From Gottfriedia endophytica (GTDB lineage: Bacteria; Bacillota; Bacilli; Bacillales; Bacillaceae_G), in contig NZ_JAGIYQ010000003.1 in assembly GCF_017814275.1 (NCBI RefSeq), positions 310,001 to 374,000 of the forward strand: a stretch of 64,000 nucleotides of DNA, in the 5' to 3' direction. Below, one piece after another: positions 9,700 through 16,986 of this stretch. The stretch's first letter is position 1, and every line of letters starts with the position of its first letter. The position numbers and the translations under genes were made by a program. The notes under the pieces are model-generated. The model made no database searches and was not told where the DNA came from. It saw only the letters and a program-made list of their open reading frames with translations.

Positions 9700-9741
9700 A
9701 AACCAAGAAGGTGGATCTTTTGAAACCTTTTTGGTTTTTTT
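9700..9741 (+). terminator. Terminator after ftsZ
   Basis: A 13-bp stem, AAACCAAGAAGGT with ACCTTTTTGGTTT (one G-U pair), 12-nt loop and T tract. Ends the ftsAZ transcript. Confidence 0.9.
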
Positions 9742-9778
9742 GCTGTATTCATAAACTATGTCTTATTAAATGTGATGT

Positions 9779-9911
9779 TAGTCGATTTCCGCTCCAGGAG
9801 GCTCACTTTCCTTGGGGCGTGCGGTGAGCCTCCTCGTCGCTATCGCTCCTGCGGGGTCTCACCTGTCCCGCTGCTCCCACAGGAGTCTCGCACCTTCCGC
9901 TCCAATCAACT
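9779..9911 (-). repeat. Family B structured repeat, copy B2
   Basis: Reverse-strand copy of the family B element. On the minus strand it reads from AAGTTGATTGGAGCGG to CTGGAGCGGAAATCGACT, with the shared core GACCCCGCAGGAGCGATAGC. It lies in the 868-base ftsZ-spoIIGA gap, which otherwise holds three family A copies and the spoIIG promoter and no gene. Confidence 0.85.
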
Positions 9912-10037
9912 TTATTGTTCTATTAAAAACAACAATCTTTTAAAAAATATCCTTTTTATTTAATGTAATGATAGTTTACTCCTAGTTATTTAAACTACGC
10001 TTATTAAAGCTGAATAAGTTACTTACTCATTTCAAGG

Positions 10038-10158
10038 TGTCTAGCTCCAACTCCTAGCCACTTTGTCACTTCACCACTGACTGTTAAAGCAAAAAGCGTG
10101 TTTCTAGTCAGTGACTCCAGTGCTTGTCAGGGCTAAGTGGGGAGTTTCCGCTTTTCGT
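10038..10158 (+). repeat. Family A structured repeat, copy A2
   Basis: First of three tandem copies. Stems: outer AACTCC/GGAGTT, middle TAGCC/GGCTA and inner CACTGACT/AGTCAGTG. The conserved unpaired motifs are TGTCTAGCTCC at the 5' end and TCCGCTTTTC at the 3' end. All three stems differ in sequence from the neighbouring copies. Confidence 0.85.
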
Positions 10159-10160
10159 TT

Positions 10161-10285
10161 TGTCTAGCTACAGCGCCTACCTCCTCGGCCATTTCACAAA
10201 AAACAAGTGAAGGGGAAAAGCTCCCTTCTCTTGTTTTTTGCTCCAATGTCCGTCGGAGGTGATCAAGGCGCTTCCACATTTCGTT
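10161..10285 (+). repeat. Family A structured repeat, copy A3
   Basis: Second tandem copy. Outer stem AGCGCC/GGCGCT, middle ACCTCC/GGAGGT and inner AAAAAACAAG/CTTGTTTTTT. The internal segment TCGGCCATTTCAC is conserved with the other copies. Confidence 0.85.
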
Positions 10286-10286
10286 A

Positions 10287-10409
10287 TGTCTAGCTTCATG
10301 AACTAGCTCTTCGGTCGTTTCGCAAATACAAAGTGAAGGGAAAAAGCGCCCTTCTCTTTGTATTTACTCCAACGCATGTCAGAGCTAAGCGAGTTCATTC
10401 CGCATTTCA
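10287..10409 (+). repeat. Family A structured repeat, copy A4
   Basis: Third tandem copy. Outer stem ATGAAC/GTTCAT, middle TAGCTCT/AGAGCTA and inner AAATACAAAG/CTTTGTATTT. Its end lies immediately before the Spo0A box of the spoIIG promoter. Confidence 0.85.
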
Positions 10410-10412
10410 GTA

Positions 10413-10480
10413 TTTGTCGAAAAAGAATTTAGTACCTCCTACTATATTTGACACATTTCTTATAGTTATTCATTTATACT
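10413..10480 (+). promoter_or_regulatory. spoIIG-type promoter with Spo0A box and long spacer
   Basis: TTTGTCGAAA at 10413-10422 is a perfect 0A box. TTGACA at 10448-10453 and TATACT at 10475-10480 are near-consensus SigA hexamers, 21 bases apart instead of 17. In B. subtilis the spoIIG promoter is known for the same feature, a spacer several bases too long that makes SigA polymerase depend on Spo0A~P. The motifs and spacing are read directly; the dependence is inferred from the family. Confidence 0.75.
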
Positions 10481-10552
10481 TTAGTAAATTGAAACTTTAA
10501 TCAGTAAGGTCAATCTTACTTGTTTAGTAGTTTAAAAGGGAAGGCGAGAGTA

Positions 10553-11476
10553 TTGGTCATTTATGGGGACCTAATTTTTCTATTAAGCTTACTAATGGAT
10601 TTTCTTATTCTCCAATTAACTAGTTTGATATTAAAAAAGAGAAGCTCTATAACTCGTTCTTTTCTTGGTGCACTTGTTGGATCAATTGTAGTACTATTAG
10701 CGTTTACTCCATATTCATATGTCTTTGCTTCACCTTTTATGAAGATTCTATTATCCTTTGTCATTGTATTTGTTGCGTTTGGAAGACAACGGATGGCAGT
10801 ATTTTTGCAGTTATTGAGTGCTTTTTATTTTTCAACCTTCATACTTGGTGGCGCTATTTTTGCCCTACATTATTTATTCTCTACACAGGATTTATTTTCT
10901 ACAAAAGAGTTTTTTAAAACCAAAAACTTTTTTGGTGATCCAATAAGTTGGATATTCGAATTATTTTTGATTCCACCAGTAGTTTATTATTCACGTAAAT
11001 CTACACAAAGTATCGCATTTACAAATTGGAAACTAAATGAGCTATATGATATAGAAATTAAGTGGAGAAAGGTAGTCATTTGTGTAAAAGGGTTAATGGA
11101 TAGTGGAAATTCCTTAGTTGAACCTCTGACTAGGAAACCAGTAATCATATTAGATGTATCTGAACAAGACTATAATTTACCATCAGAGTTAGTAAACTTA
11201 GTACGGCAAAATCAATTTAATATGCAAGATGAGGATGTAATAAATAAATTAAGTTTCTTTCAGGCAACATTTGTTCCTTATAAGAGTATTGGTCAATCGA
11301 ACCAATTTATAGTAGCCGTTAAGCCCGCATCAGTACGTATTAAAATAAAAGGCAAATGGTATCAATCAAGTTCAGTTTTAATCGGTTTAAGTCATGTAAC
11401 CCTTTCATCTGATGGAATATTTAACTGCATCTTGCATCCCAAAATGATGGAAGGGAAAATAGTCGATACTGCTTAA
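10553..11476 (+). CDS. spoIIGA: SpoIIGA, membrane aspartic protease that processes pro-SigE
   Basis: Sporulation protease that cleaves the SigE pro-sequence when signalled by SpoIIR. Five hydrophobic segments fill the first half (for example LIFLLSLLMDFLILQLTSLIL). A soluble domain follows with the aspartic protease motif GLMDSGNSLVEPLTRKPVII. The C-terminal VPYKSIGQSNQFIVAVKP is also family-conserved. I chose TTG 10553, after AAGGGAAGG, because it gives about the family length (307). A further TTG at 10520 is possible. sigE follows at 18 bases, the classic spoIIG operon, under the Spo0A-type promoter upstream. Confidence 0.92.
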   Translation: MVIYGDLIFLLSLLMDFLILQLTSLILKKRSSITRSFLGALVGSIVVLLAFTPYSYVFASPFMKILLSFVIVFVAFGRQRMAVFLQLLSAFYFSTFILGGAIFALHYLFSTQDLFSTKEFFKTKNFFGDPISWIFELFLIPPVVYYSRKSTQSIAFTNWKLNELYDIEIKWRKVVICVKGLMDSGNSLVEPLTRKPVIILDVSEQDYNLPSELVNLVRQNQFNMQDEDVINKLSFFQATFVPYKSIGQSNQFIVAVKPASVRIKIKGKWYQSSSVLIGLSHVTLSSDGIFNCILHPKMMEGKIVDTA

Positions 11477-11494
11477 TTGGAGGAGAGAAGAGAA

Positions 11495-12214
11495 ATGAAA
11501 TTATTTTTATTTAAATTAAAAATTCGTTTTCTAAAGCTTTTAGTTAAGCTAGGTCTAAAACAAGATGAAGTATATTACATTGGAGGAAGCGAAGCGTTAC
11601 CTCCTCCATTAACCCGAGAAGAAGAAGAAAAACTGTTAACAAAGTTACCAAATGGTGACCCTGCTGCACGTTCAATGTTAATTGAAAGAAATTTAAGGCT
11701 TGTTGTGTACATAGCACGGAAATTTGAGAATACAGGGATAAATATAGAGGATTTAATTAGTATAGGTACGATTGGATTAATAAAAGCTGTAAATACATTT
11801 AATCCTGAAAAGAAAATAAAACTAGCAACCTATGCCTCACGTTGTATCGAGAATGAAATTTTAATGCATTTAAGACGAAATAATAAGAATCGTTCAGAAG
11901 TATCTTTTGATGAACCACTAAATATTGATTGGGATGGAAATGAATTATTATTATCTGACGTATTAGGTACAGAAGATGATATTATTACAAAAGACTTAGA
12001 AGCAAACGTTAACAAAACATTATTAACAAAAGCGTTAGATCAATTAAATGATCGAGAAAAGCAAATTATGGAATTACGATTTGGACTAGATGGTACTGAA
12101 GAAAAGACGCAAAAAGATGTAGCAGACCTATTAGGCATTTCCCAATCATATATTTCTAGATTAGAAAAAAGAATTATTAAACGTTTACGAAAAGAATTTA
12201 ATAAAATGGTATAG
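11495..12214 (+). CDS. sigE: SigE, mother-cell sporulation sigma factor (pro-SigE)
   Basis: Early mother-cell sigma factor, made as an inactive precursor. The basic, amphipathic N-terminus of about 27 residues ([20 protein letters not shown]) is the pro-sequence removed by SpoIIGA near [16 protein letters not shown]. Region 2 has [20 protein letters not shown] and the highly conserved [18 protein letters not shown]. Region 4 contains [18 protein letters not shown], the -35-binding helix-turn-helix. ATG 11495 follows GGAGGAGAG and gives 239 residues, as in B. subtilis. Expression is tied to spoIIGA. Confidence 0.97.
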   Translation: MKLFLFKLKIRFLKLLVKLGLKQDEVYYIGGSEALPPPLTREEEEKLLTKLPNGDPAARSMLIERNLRLVVYIARKFENTGINIEDLISIGTIGLIKAVNTFNPEKKIKLATYASRCIENEILMHLRRNNKNRSEVSFDEPLNIDWDGNELLLSDVLGTEDDIITKDLEANVNKTLLTKALDQLNDREKQIMELRFGLDGTEEKTQKDVADLLGISQSYISRLEKRIIKRLRKEFNKMV

Positions 12215-12220
12215 GCAGTG

Positions 12221-12250
12221 GCTCTTTCAAAGTTTTGAAAGAGCTTTTTT
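12221..12250 (+). terminator. Terminator after sigE
   Basis: Perfect 10-bp stem GCTCTTTCAA/TTGAAAGAGC with a short loop and six T. Confidence 0.9.
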
Positions 12251-12387
12251 ATTAGCTTTAATAATTTGTAGTTCGATCAAGTGGATGAAAATGTTAAATT
12301 TCAAAAGGGCAATTTGATAAAATAATTATTCAAACTTTTCCAAAACAAATTATTTATTAAAGTATTTGTATCGAATGGAGTGGGAAA

Positions 12388-12807
12388 ATGAATATTAGAG
12401 GTATTAATCATTTATTATTTTCAGTATCTGACTTAGAAAAGTCGATTCAATTTTATGAAAAGGTTTTTGGGGCGAAACTTTTAGTAAAAGGTAGAAGTAC
12501 AGCATATTTCGATCTAAATGGACTGTGGCTCGCGCTCAATCTAGAAGAAGATATTCCTAGAAACGAAATTCACCAATCATATACTCACATAGCTTTTACG
12601 ATAGATGAACATGACTTTGATGATACATATGAGAGATTAGAAAAAATGAATGTAATGATTCTATCTGGACGGCCAAGACATGAGAAGGATAAAAAGTCGA
12701 TTTATTTTACAGATCCTGACGGACATATATTTGAATTTCATACAGGTAGTCTAGAAGATCGATTAAATTATTATAGACAAGAAAAAGATCATATGGAATT
12801 TTTTTGA
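12388..12807 (+). CDS. fosB: FosB-like metallothiol transferase (VOC superfamily)
   Basis: Small cytosolic enzyme of the vicinal oxygen chelate fold. FosB proteins use bacillithiol or cysteine to open fosfomycin. The metal ligands expected for the family are present: His8 in GINHLLFSV, His67 in SYTHIAF and Glu116 in [10 protein letters not shown]. The segment [10 protein letters not shown] and the C-terminus [16 protein letters not shown] are characteristic of FosB rather than generic glyoxalases. 139 residues is the family length. GGAGTGGG precedes the ATG. It sits between sigE and sigG, adjacent in B. subtilis, so it is an insertion into a sporulation cluster. Resistance itself is not demonstrated by sequence. 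Confidence 0.85.
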   Translation: MNIRGINHLLFSVSDLEKSIQFYEKVFGAKLLVKGRSTAYFDLNGLWLALNLEEDIPRNEIHQSYTHIAFTIDEHDFDDTYERLEKMNVMILSGRPRHEKDKKSIYFTDPDGHIFEFHTGSLEDRLNYYRQEKDHMEFF

Positions 12808-12895
12808 TAAATTTTTGGGTAAATATCTGTCAAAGCTGAGCACTAGAGTTATTTCTAGATTAAGCTACTACTGACTCGAGGGTTTTGCGAGAGGA

Positions 12896-12914
12896 AAAGG
12901 CGAATCCGCTTTTC
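12896..12914 (+). repeat. Fragment of a family A repeat 3' end
   Basis: AAGGCGAATCCGCTTTTC matches the 3' end of complete copies (compare AAGGCGAATCCACTTTTC near 13276-13293). No stem partner is visible upstream, so this is a truncated remnant in front of three complete copies. Confidence 0.5.
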
Positions 12915-12918
12915 AGCC

Positions 12919-13044
12919 TGTCTAGTTCCAGCGCCTAGCTCTTCGGTCGTTTCGCAAATACAAAGTGAAGGGGGAAAGCACCCTTCTCTTTGTATTTACT
13001 CCAACGCCTTTCAGAGCTAACCAAGTCGCTTCCACTTTTCTATA
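12919..13044 (+). repeat. Family A structured repeat, copy A5
   Basis: First of three tandem copies in the fosB-sigG gap (12808-13417), which has no gene. Middle stem TAGCTCT/AGAGCTA and inner AAATACAAAG/CTTTGTATTT are intact and match copy A4. The outer stem is reduced to AGCG/CGCT, so pairing has partly decayed here. Confidence 0.85.
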
Positions 13045-13045
13045 T

Positions 13046-13170
13046 TGTCCAGCTCCGTGAGCTAGCTCTTCGGTCGTTTCACAATAACTAAGTGAAGGGA
13101 AAACCACCCTTCCCATAGTTACTGCTCCAACGCCTGTCAGAGCTAAGCGAGCTCACTCCACATTTCTATA
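13046..13170 (+). repeat. Family A structured repeat, copy A6
   Basis: Outer stem GTGAGC/GCTCAC, middle TAGCTCT/AGAGCTA and inner TAACTA/TAGTTA extended by GAAGGG/CCCTTC. Begins TGTCCAGCTCC, one base different from the usual start. Confidence 0.85.
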
Positions 13171-13171
13171 A

Positions 13172-13296
13172 TGTCTAGCTCCTTCGCCTACCTCCTCGGT
13201 CATTTCGCAATAACCAATTGAAGTGAAAACCACACTTCATTTGGTTATTACTCCAATGCCTGTCGGAGGTGATCAAGGCGAATCCACTTTTCTTTT
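13172..13296 (+). repeat. Family A structured repeat, copy A7
   Basis: Outer stem TTCGCC/GGCGAA, middle ACCTCC/GGAGGT and inner AATAACCAA/TTGGTTATT with GAAGTG/CACTTC. Third of the tandem set; ends about 55 bases before the SigF/G-like promoter of sigG. Confidence 0.85.
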
Positions 13297-13350
13297 CAGA
13301 ATGTTTAATTTGATTAAACAACATATAAAATTTCATCATTTTGTGTTAGT

Positions 13351-13379
13351 GCATAATTTTTCCTCTGACGGAGATACTT
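13351..13379 (+). promoter_or_regulatory. SigF/SigG-type promoter candidate for sigG
   Basis: GCATA and GGAGATACTT, 14 bases apart, fit the forespore consensus (GYATA, then GGnnAnAnTR) except for the last base. It lies about 38 bases before the sigG start. In B. subtilis sigG is transcribed by SigF and then SigG. Sequence match only. Confidence 0.55.
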
Positions 13380-13417
13380 ATCTTTAGTATAGCAACTCCA
13401 AATTAGGAGGGAACAAC

Positions 13418-14197
13418 ATGACACGAAACAAAGTAGAGATATGTGGAGTAGATACATCAAAACTACCGGTATTAAAAAATGATGAAATGAGAAAATTGTT
13501 CCATGCAATGCAAAATGGTGATCCAGACGCACGTGAGACGATTGTTAATGGAAATTTACGTCTTGTGCTAAGTGTTATTCAACGTTTCAACAATCGTGGT
13601 GAATTTGTAGATGATTTATTTCAAGTAGGCTGTATTGGACTTATGAAATCGATTGATAATTTTGATCTTGGTCAAAATGTGAAATTTTCGACTTATGCTG
13701 TACCAATGATTATTGGAGAAATTAGAAGGTATTTGCGTGACAATAACCCTATTCGCGTGTCTCGCTCTTTAAGAGATATTGCATATAAAGCTTTACAAGT
13801 CAGAGAACGTCTATTAGCTGAAAATTCAAAGGAACCAACTCCAGTTCAAATAGCTGAAGTACTTGGAGTCACACATGAAGAAATTGTGTTTGCTCTTGAT
13901 GCAATTCAAGACCCGGTATCATTATTTGAACCAATTTATAATGATGGTGGAGATCCAATATTTGTCATGGATCAAATTAGTGACGATCGAAATAAGGACG
14001 AGCAATGGGTAGAAGAATTTGCTCTAAGAGAAGGTATGAAGCGGTTAAATGATCGTGAAAAAATGATTATTAGTAAACGTTTTTTCCAAGGGAAAACACA
14101 AATGGAAGTTGCAGATGAAATTGGAATTTCTCAAGCTCAAGTTTCTCGTTTAGAAAAATCAGCTATACGTCAAATGAATAAAAATATTCAAGGCTAA
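13418..14197 (+). CDS. sigG: SigG, late forespore sigma factor
   Basis: Directs late forespore genes such as those for small acid-soluble proteins. The N-terminus RNKVEICGVDTSKLPVL is specific to SigG. Region 2 contains NGNLRLVLSVIQRFNNRGE, DDLFQVGCIGLMKSIDNFD and VKFSTYAVPMIIGEIRRYLR. Region 3 has DNNPIRVSRSLRDIAYKAL. Region 4 ends GISQAQVSRLEKSAIRQMNK. AGGAGGGAAC precedes the ATG. 259 residues, the family length. Usually adjacent to sigE; here separated by a fosB-like gene and about 400 bases of repeats. Confidence 0.97.
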   Translation: MTRNKVEICGVDTSKLPVLKNDEMRKLFHAMQNGDPDARETIVNGNLRLVLSVIQRFNNRGEFVDDLFQVGCIGLMKSIDNFDLGQNVKFSTYAVPMIIGEIRRYLRDNNPIRVSRSLRDIAYKALQVRERLLAENSKEPTPVQIAEVLGVTHEEIVFALDAIQDPVSLFEPIYNDGGDPIFVMDQISDDRNKDEQWVEEFALREGMKRLNDREKMIISKRFFQGKTQMEVADEIGISQAQVSRLEKSAIRQMNKNIQG

Positions 14198-14211
14198 TTT
14201 ATTATTTACAC

Positions 14212-14245
14212 AACCCTACTTAAAACAAGTGGGGTTTTATTTTTG
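14212..14245 (+). terminator. Terminator after sigG
   Basis: Stem AACCCTACTT/AAGTGGGGTT (one G-U pair) with a 5-nt loop and T-rich tail. Confidence 0.85.
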
Positions 14246-14294
14246 GTGCTTTTTTAAAGAATTGTTGCTTTTAGGTTTTGTAACTTAAAGACAG

Positions 14295-14429
14295 AAGTTG
14301 ATTGGAACGGAAGGGTGAAGGGCTTCTGTGGGAGATGCGGGAAGGCTGAGACCCCACAGGAGCGTATGCGACGAGGAGGCTCAGCTCACGCCCCTAGGAA
14401 AGCGAGCATCCTGGAGTGGAAATCAACTT
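14295..14429 (+). repeat. Family B structured repeat, copy B3
   Basis: Begins AAGTTGATTGGAACGG and ends CTGGAGTGGAAATCAACTT. Belongs to a diverged subtype shared with B4: GCTGAG/CTCAGC replaces GGTGAG/CTCACC of B1 and B5, a compensated change. Left flank AGGTTTTGTAACTT and right flank ACACATACTGTATTAGC are shared with B4 and with the deletion remnant near 44.17 kb. Confidence 0.85.
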
Positions 14430-14532
14430 ACACATACTGTATTAGCAAAAAATTTACGGAAACTCCAAATAAAAAATACAAGTCATGCCATTAAAGGGAT
14501 ACAACATATAGTTGTATAGAGGAAGGTGAACA

Positions 14533-14814
14533 ATGATGGCACGAATATCTGACTTTCAAGTTAAGGATGTTGTGAATGTAGCTGATGGGAAAAAGTTAGG
14601 GAATATTATTGATTTAGAAATTGATCAAACAAATGGAAATATAATATCTGTCATTTTAACAAAACCAACTAAAGGCCTAAACTTTTTTAGTAAGGAGGAG
14701 GAAATAGCTATTCCTTGGAGCGAGATTGTAAAAATAGGTGAAGATGTTATCTTAGTTAGATATAAAATGAATGTAGAAATTGACGAAAAATCAACAACTT
14801 CATTGAAATTTTGA
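14533..14814 (+). CDS. ylmC: YlmC/YmxH-family PRC-barrel protein
   Basis: Small soluble protein with a single PRC-barrel fold, found downstream of sigG in Bacillus and linked to sporulation in that family. The protein opens ARISDFQVKDVVNVADGKKLGNI and ends in EIAIPWSEIVKIGEDVILVRY, both family-conserved. 93 residues, slightly long because of a C-terminal extension after RYKMNVE. GAGGAAGGTG precedes two adjacent ATG codons (14533 and 14536), either of which could be used. A 7-bp inverted repeat (ATACAAC/GTTGTAT) lies just upstream. Biochemical role unknown. Confidence 0.85.
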   Translation: MMARISDFQVKDVVNVADGKKLGNIIDLEIDQTNGNIISVILTKPTKGLNFFSKEEEIAIPWSEIVKIGEDVILVRYKMNVEIDEKSTTSLKF

Positions 14815-14861
14815 TAACTATGTAAAAAGCTCCTGTCAAAATTAATTAAAAACATGTAAAC

Positions 14862-14870
14862 TATGGTAAT
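14862..14870 (+). promoter_or_regulatory. Extended -10 promoter candidate before pgeF
   Basis: TATGGTAATATAG carries TGnTAATAT about 120 bases upstream of pgeF. It could start the ylmD-to-ylmG operon, with the hairpin at 14896 in the leader. Confidence 0.4.
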
Positions 14871-14895
14871 ATAGAGAGAGGTATATTTATTTTTT

Positions 14896-14941
14896 GGCTC
14901 TGTTTGAAATGAATTATCATTTATAAAAGTTTAACAGAGCC
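14896..14941 (+). promoter_or_regulatory. Nested hairpin in the pgeF leader
   Basis: Outer 9-bp perfect stem GGCTCTGTT/AACAGAGCC encloses an inner stem AAATGA/TCATTT with an ATTA loop. No T run follows, so it is unlikely to be a terminator. Role unknown. Confidence 0.5.
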
Positions 14942-14986
14942 ATTCTATAAAATAGAAATTGATTCTTGCAGGAGAGGAAAGAGAAA

Positions 14987-15811
14987 ATGACAGATTGTTT
15001 TGTTCAAACAAGCGACCTTACGTTTGTTATTCAACCTTGGATCAACTCGTTTGAGAATTTGGTTGCTGGATTTACTACGAATAATAATGGAGTCAGTCAA
15101 GGTTATTTTTCTTCTTTAAATGTAGGATTACATGTAAATGATTCCCAAGCTGATGTGGTTAAAAATCGTGAACTTGTTGCAGAGACTGTAGGTTTTCCAT
15201 TACAGAATTGGGTATGTAGTGAGCAAATTCATAGCAATAAAGTTGAAAAGGTAGAAGTCAATGACTTAGGTAAAGGAACAATTGATTATGAATCGTGTAT
15301 AAAAGGTACTGATGGAATATATACAACTGAGAAGGGTGTACTATTAACATCGTTTTATGCCGACTGTGTTCCGTTATTTTTCATCTGTCCAGAACCAGGT
15401 CTAGTGGGGTTAGCTCATGCTGGTTGGAAGGGAACAACTCTTAATATTGGCTCAGAATTAATCACCGAGTGGGTTGAAAATGAAAAAGCTAAACTCGATT
15501 CAATTCAAGTTGTAATTGGCCCTTCTATTGGTAACTGTTGCTATGAAGTAGACGAACATGTTTATAAAAAAATCAATGAGGCTTTCAATTCTAGTATTCC
15601 TAAAAATGTTGTAACGAAAAAAGAAAATGGTCGTTTCCAGTTAGATTTAAAGGAAGCAAATCGCCAACTTCTTATAAATAGAGGAATCAAAGAATCGAAT
15701 ATAAAGGTAACAACCTATTGTACAAGCTGTCATCCAAATCTCTTTTTTTCACACAGAAGAGACAATGGACAAACGGGGCGTATGATGAGTTTCATTGGCT
15801 GGAGGAAGTAA
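14987..15811 (+). CDS. pgeF: PgeF/YfiH-type multicopper oxidase-like protein (YlmD), peptidoglycan editing factor family
   Basis: Member of the YfiH/LACC1 family; the E. coli relative removes mis-incorporated serine from cell-wall precursors. Metal-site motifs are present: SEQIHSNKV near residue 76, SFYADCVPLFF, GLAHAGWKGT and the C-terminal CTSCHPNLFFSHRRDNGQTGRMM. ATG 14987 follows GGAGAGGAAAG, giving 274 residues, about family length. First gene of the ylmD-ylmE-sepF-ylmG run; the stop is 4 bases before the ylmE start. Confidence 0.9.
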   Translation: MTDCFVQTSDLTFVIQPWINSFENLVAGFTTNNNGVSQGYFSSLNVGLHVNDSQADVVKNRELVAETVGFPLQNWVCSEQIHSNKVEKVEVNDLGKGTIDYESCIKGTDGIYTTEKGVLLTSFYADCVPLFFICPEPGLVGLAHAGWKGTTLNIGSELITEWVENEKAKLDSIQVVIGPSIGNCCYEVDEHVYKKINEAFNSSIPKNVVTKKENGRFQLDLKEANRQLLINRGIKESNIKVTTYCTSCHPNLFFSHRRDNGQTGRMMSFIGWRK

Positions 15812-15815
15812 CTTC

Positions 15816-16484
15816 ATGAGTATTAAAGAAAATCATAAAAGAATAAAAGATAATATTGAAAATGCAATTAGACGTTCAAACAGAGAAAATGATGTAACAC
15901 TTATTGCAGTAACAAAACAAGTTGACGTTGATACTGCTCAGGAAATAAAGAATGAAGGTATTATTCATCTTGGTGAAAATCGTTTTGAAAGTTTATTTAA
16001 TAAACAAGATGAAATTCAAGGAGTAAATTGGCATTTTATTGGGTCACTTCAAACACGTAAGGTGAAAGAGGTAATTAATCGAATTGATTATTTGCATTCA
16101 CTTGATCGTTTGTCTCTAGCTGAAGAAATTCAAAAACGAGCTGAAAATCCAATTAAATGCTTTGTGCAAGTAAATGTATCGGGTGAGGAATCCAAGCATG
16201 GATTAAACCCTGATGCAGTTATTGGTTTTATTAGAAGTATATCTGAATTGGATAAAATTCAGGTTATTGGTCTAATGACAATGGCTCCATTTACTGAGGA
16301 TGAACAAATCATTCGTGCTAGCTTTAATGGTTTAAAAAAGCTTCAACAAGAAATTAAAAATTTACATATTTTAAATGCGCCTTGTACTGAGTTATCAATG
16401 GGTATGTCCAATGATTACGAGATTGCAATTGAAGAAGGTGCTACTTTTATTCGAATAGGAACATCTTTAGTTCAGAAAGGATAG
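15816..16484 (+). CDS. ylmE: YggS-family pyridoxal phosphate homeostasis protein (YlmE)
   Basis: PLP-binding TIM-barrel protein without known catalysis, needed for B6 and amino acid balance in relatives. The PLP lysine is in [10 protein letters not shown], and the family motifs [26 protein letters not shown] and [26 protein letters not shown] are present. ATG 15816 follows GGAGGAAG; an in-frame ATG at 15795 overlaps the end of pgeF and is rejected. 222 residues. sepF follows 7 bases downstream. Confidence 0.93.
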   Translation: MSIKENHKRIKDNIENAIRRSNRENDVTLIAVTKQVDVDTAQEIKNEGIIHLGENRFESLFNKQDEIQGVNWHFIGSLQTRKVKEVINRIDYLHSLDRLSLAEEIQKRAENPIKCFVQVNVSGEESKHGLNPDAVIGFIRSISELDKIQVIGLMTMAPFTEDEQIIRASFNGLKKLQQEIKNLHILNAPCTELSMGMSNDYEIAIEEGATFIRIGTSLVQKG

Positions 16485-16491
16485 TGTTATA

Positions 16492-16980
16492 ATGAGTTTA
16501 ATTGGGAAGGTAAAAAATTTCTTTGCATTTGATGATGAGTATGAAGAGGAAGATTATGAAACTCATCCTAAACAACAGAAAGAAGAGAATCATGAACACC
16601 AATCTTATCAAGAACGAGAATCTTATCAAGAGCAAGAATCTTATCAAGAGCGCCCAGCATCAAAACAGAAATTAGTTAGTATTTCAGGAGGAGCTTCGTT
16701 GAGTTCAAAAGTTGTATTAGTTCAACCACGTGATTTTGCTGAAGCGCAAGTTGTAGCAGATCACTTAAGATCAAAAAGAGCTGTTGTAATTAATTTACAG
16801 CAAATGCAAATAGATCAAGCAAAACGATTTGTTGATTTTTTAAGTGGAACAGTTTATGCCATTACTGGGGATATTAAAAAGGTAGGAACAAATACGTTTA
16901 TTTGTACTCCTGATAATGTAGATATTTCAGGAACAATCTCTGAATTATTTGAGGAAGAACAATCTGCTAAAAGGTGGTAA
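16492..16980 (+). CDS. sepF: SepF, FtsZ-associated division protein
   Basis: Assembles FtsZ filaments and anchors them to the membrane. The N-terminal amphipathic helix [13 protein letters not shown] binds membrane. An acidic, Gln/Glu-rich linker follows, then the SepF domain from about residue 78 ([20 protein letters not shown]) through [21 protein letters not shown]. The linker contains three tandem copies of SYQExE encoded by 18-bp DNA repeats. AAAGGATAG precedes the ATG. Acts with FtsZ and FtsA encoded upstream. Confidence 0.95.
   Translation: MSLIGKVKNFFAFDDEYEEEDYETHPKQQKEENHEHQSYQERESYQEQESYQERPASKQKLVSISGGASLSSKVVLVQPRDFAEAQVVADHLRSKRAVVINLQQMQIDQAKRFVDFLSGTVYAITGDIKKVGTNTFICTPDNVDISGTISELFEEEQSAKRW
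16603..16656 (+). repeat. Three tandem 18-bp repeats inside sepF
   Basis: Units start TCTTATCAAGA at 16603, 16621 and 16639 and encode the linker peptide SYQExE. Being a multiple of three, copy number can change without breaking the frame. Confidence 0.8.
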
Positions 16981-16986
16981 GCTCAA

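Noticed and set aside
10038-10409. Tandem 125-bp units as a CRISPR array
   Set aside because: Units are far longer than CRISPR repeats, only three per array, the variable parts pair with each other inside a unit, and no cas genes are present.
12388-12807. Generic glyoxalase I
   Set aside because: Length, metal ligand positions and the C-terminal motif fit FosB better than glyoxalase I.
12922-13116. Minus-strand ORF of 64 codons in the fosB-sigG gap
   Set aside because: Lies wholly inside family A repeats and encodes their reverse complement; no ribosome binding site or family resemblance.
14328-14519. Plus-strand ORF of 63 codons after sigG
   Set aside because: Mostly the family B3 core read as protein; similar open frames in other copies do not keep the same sequence.
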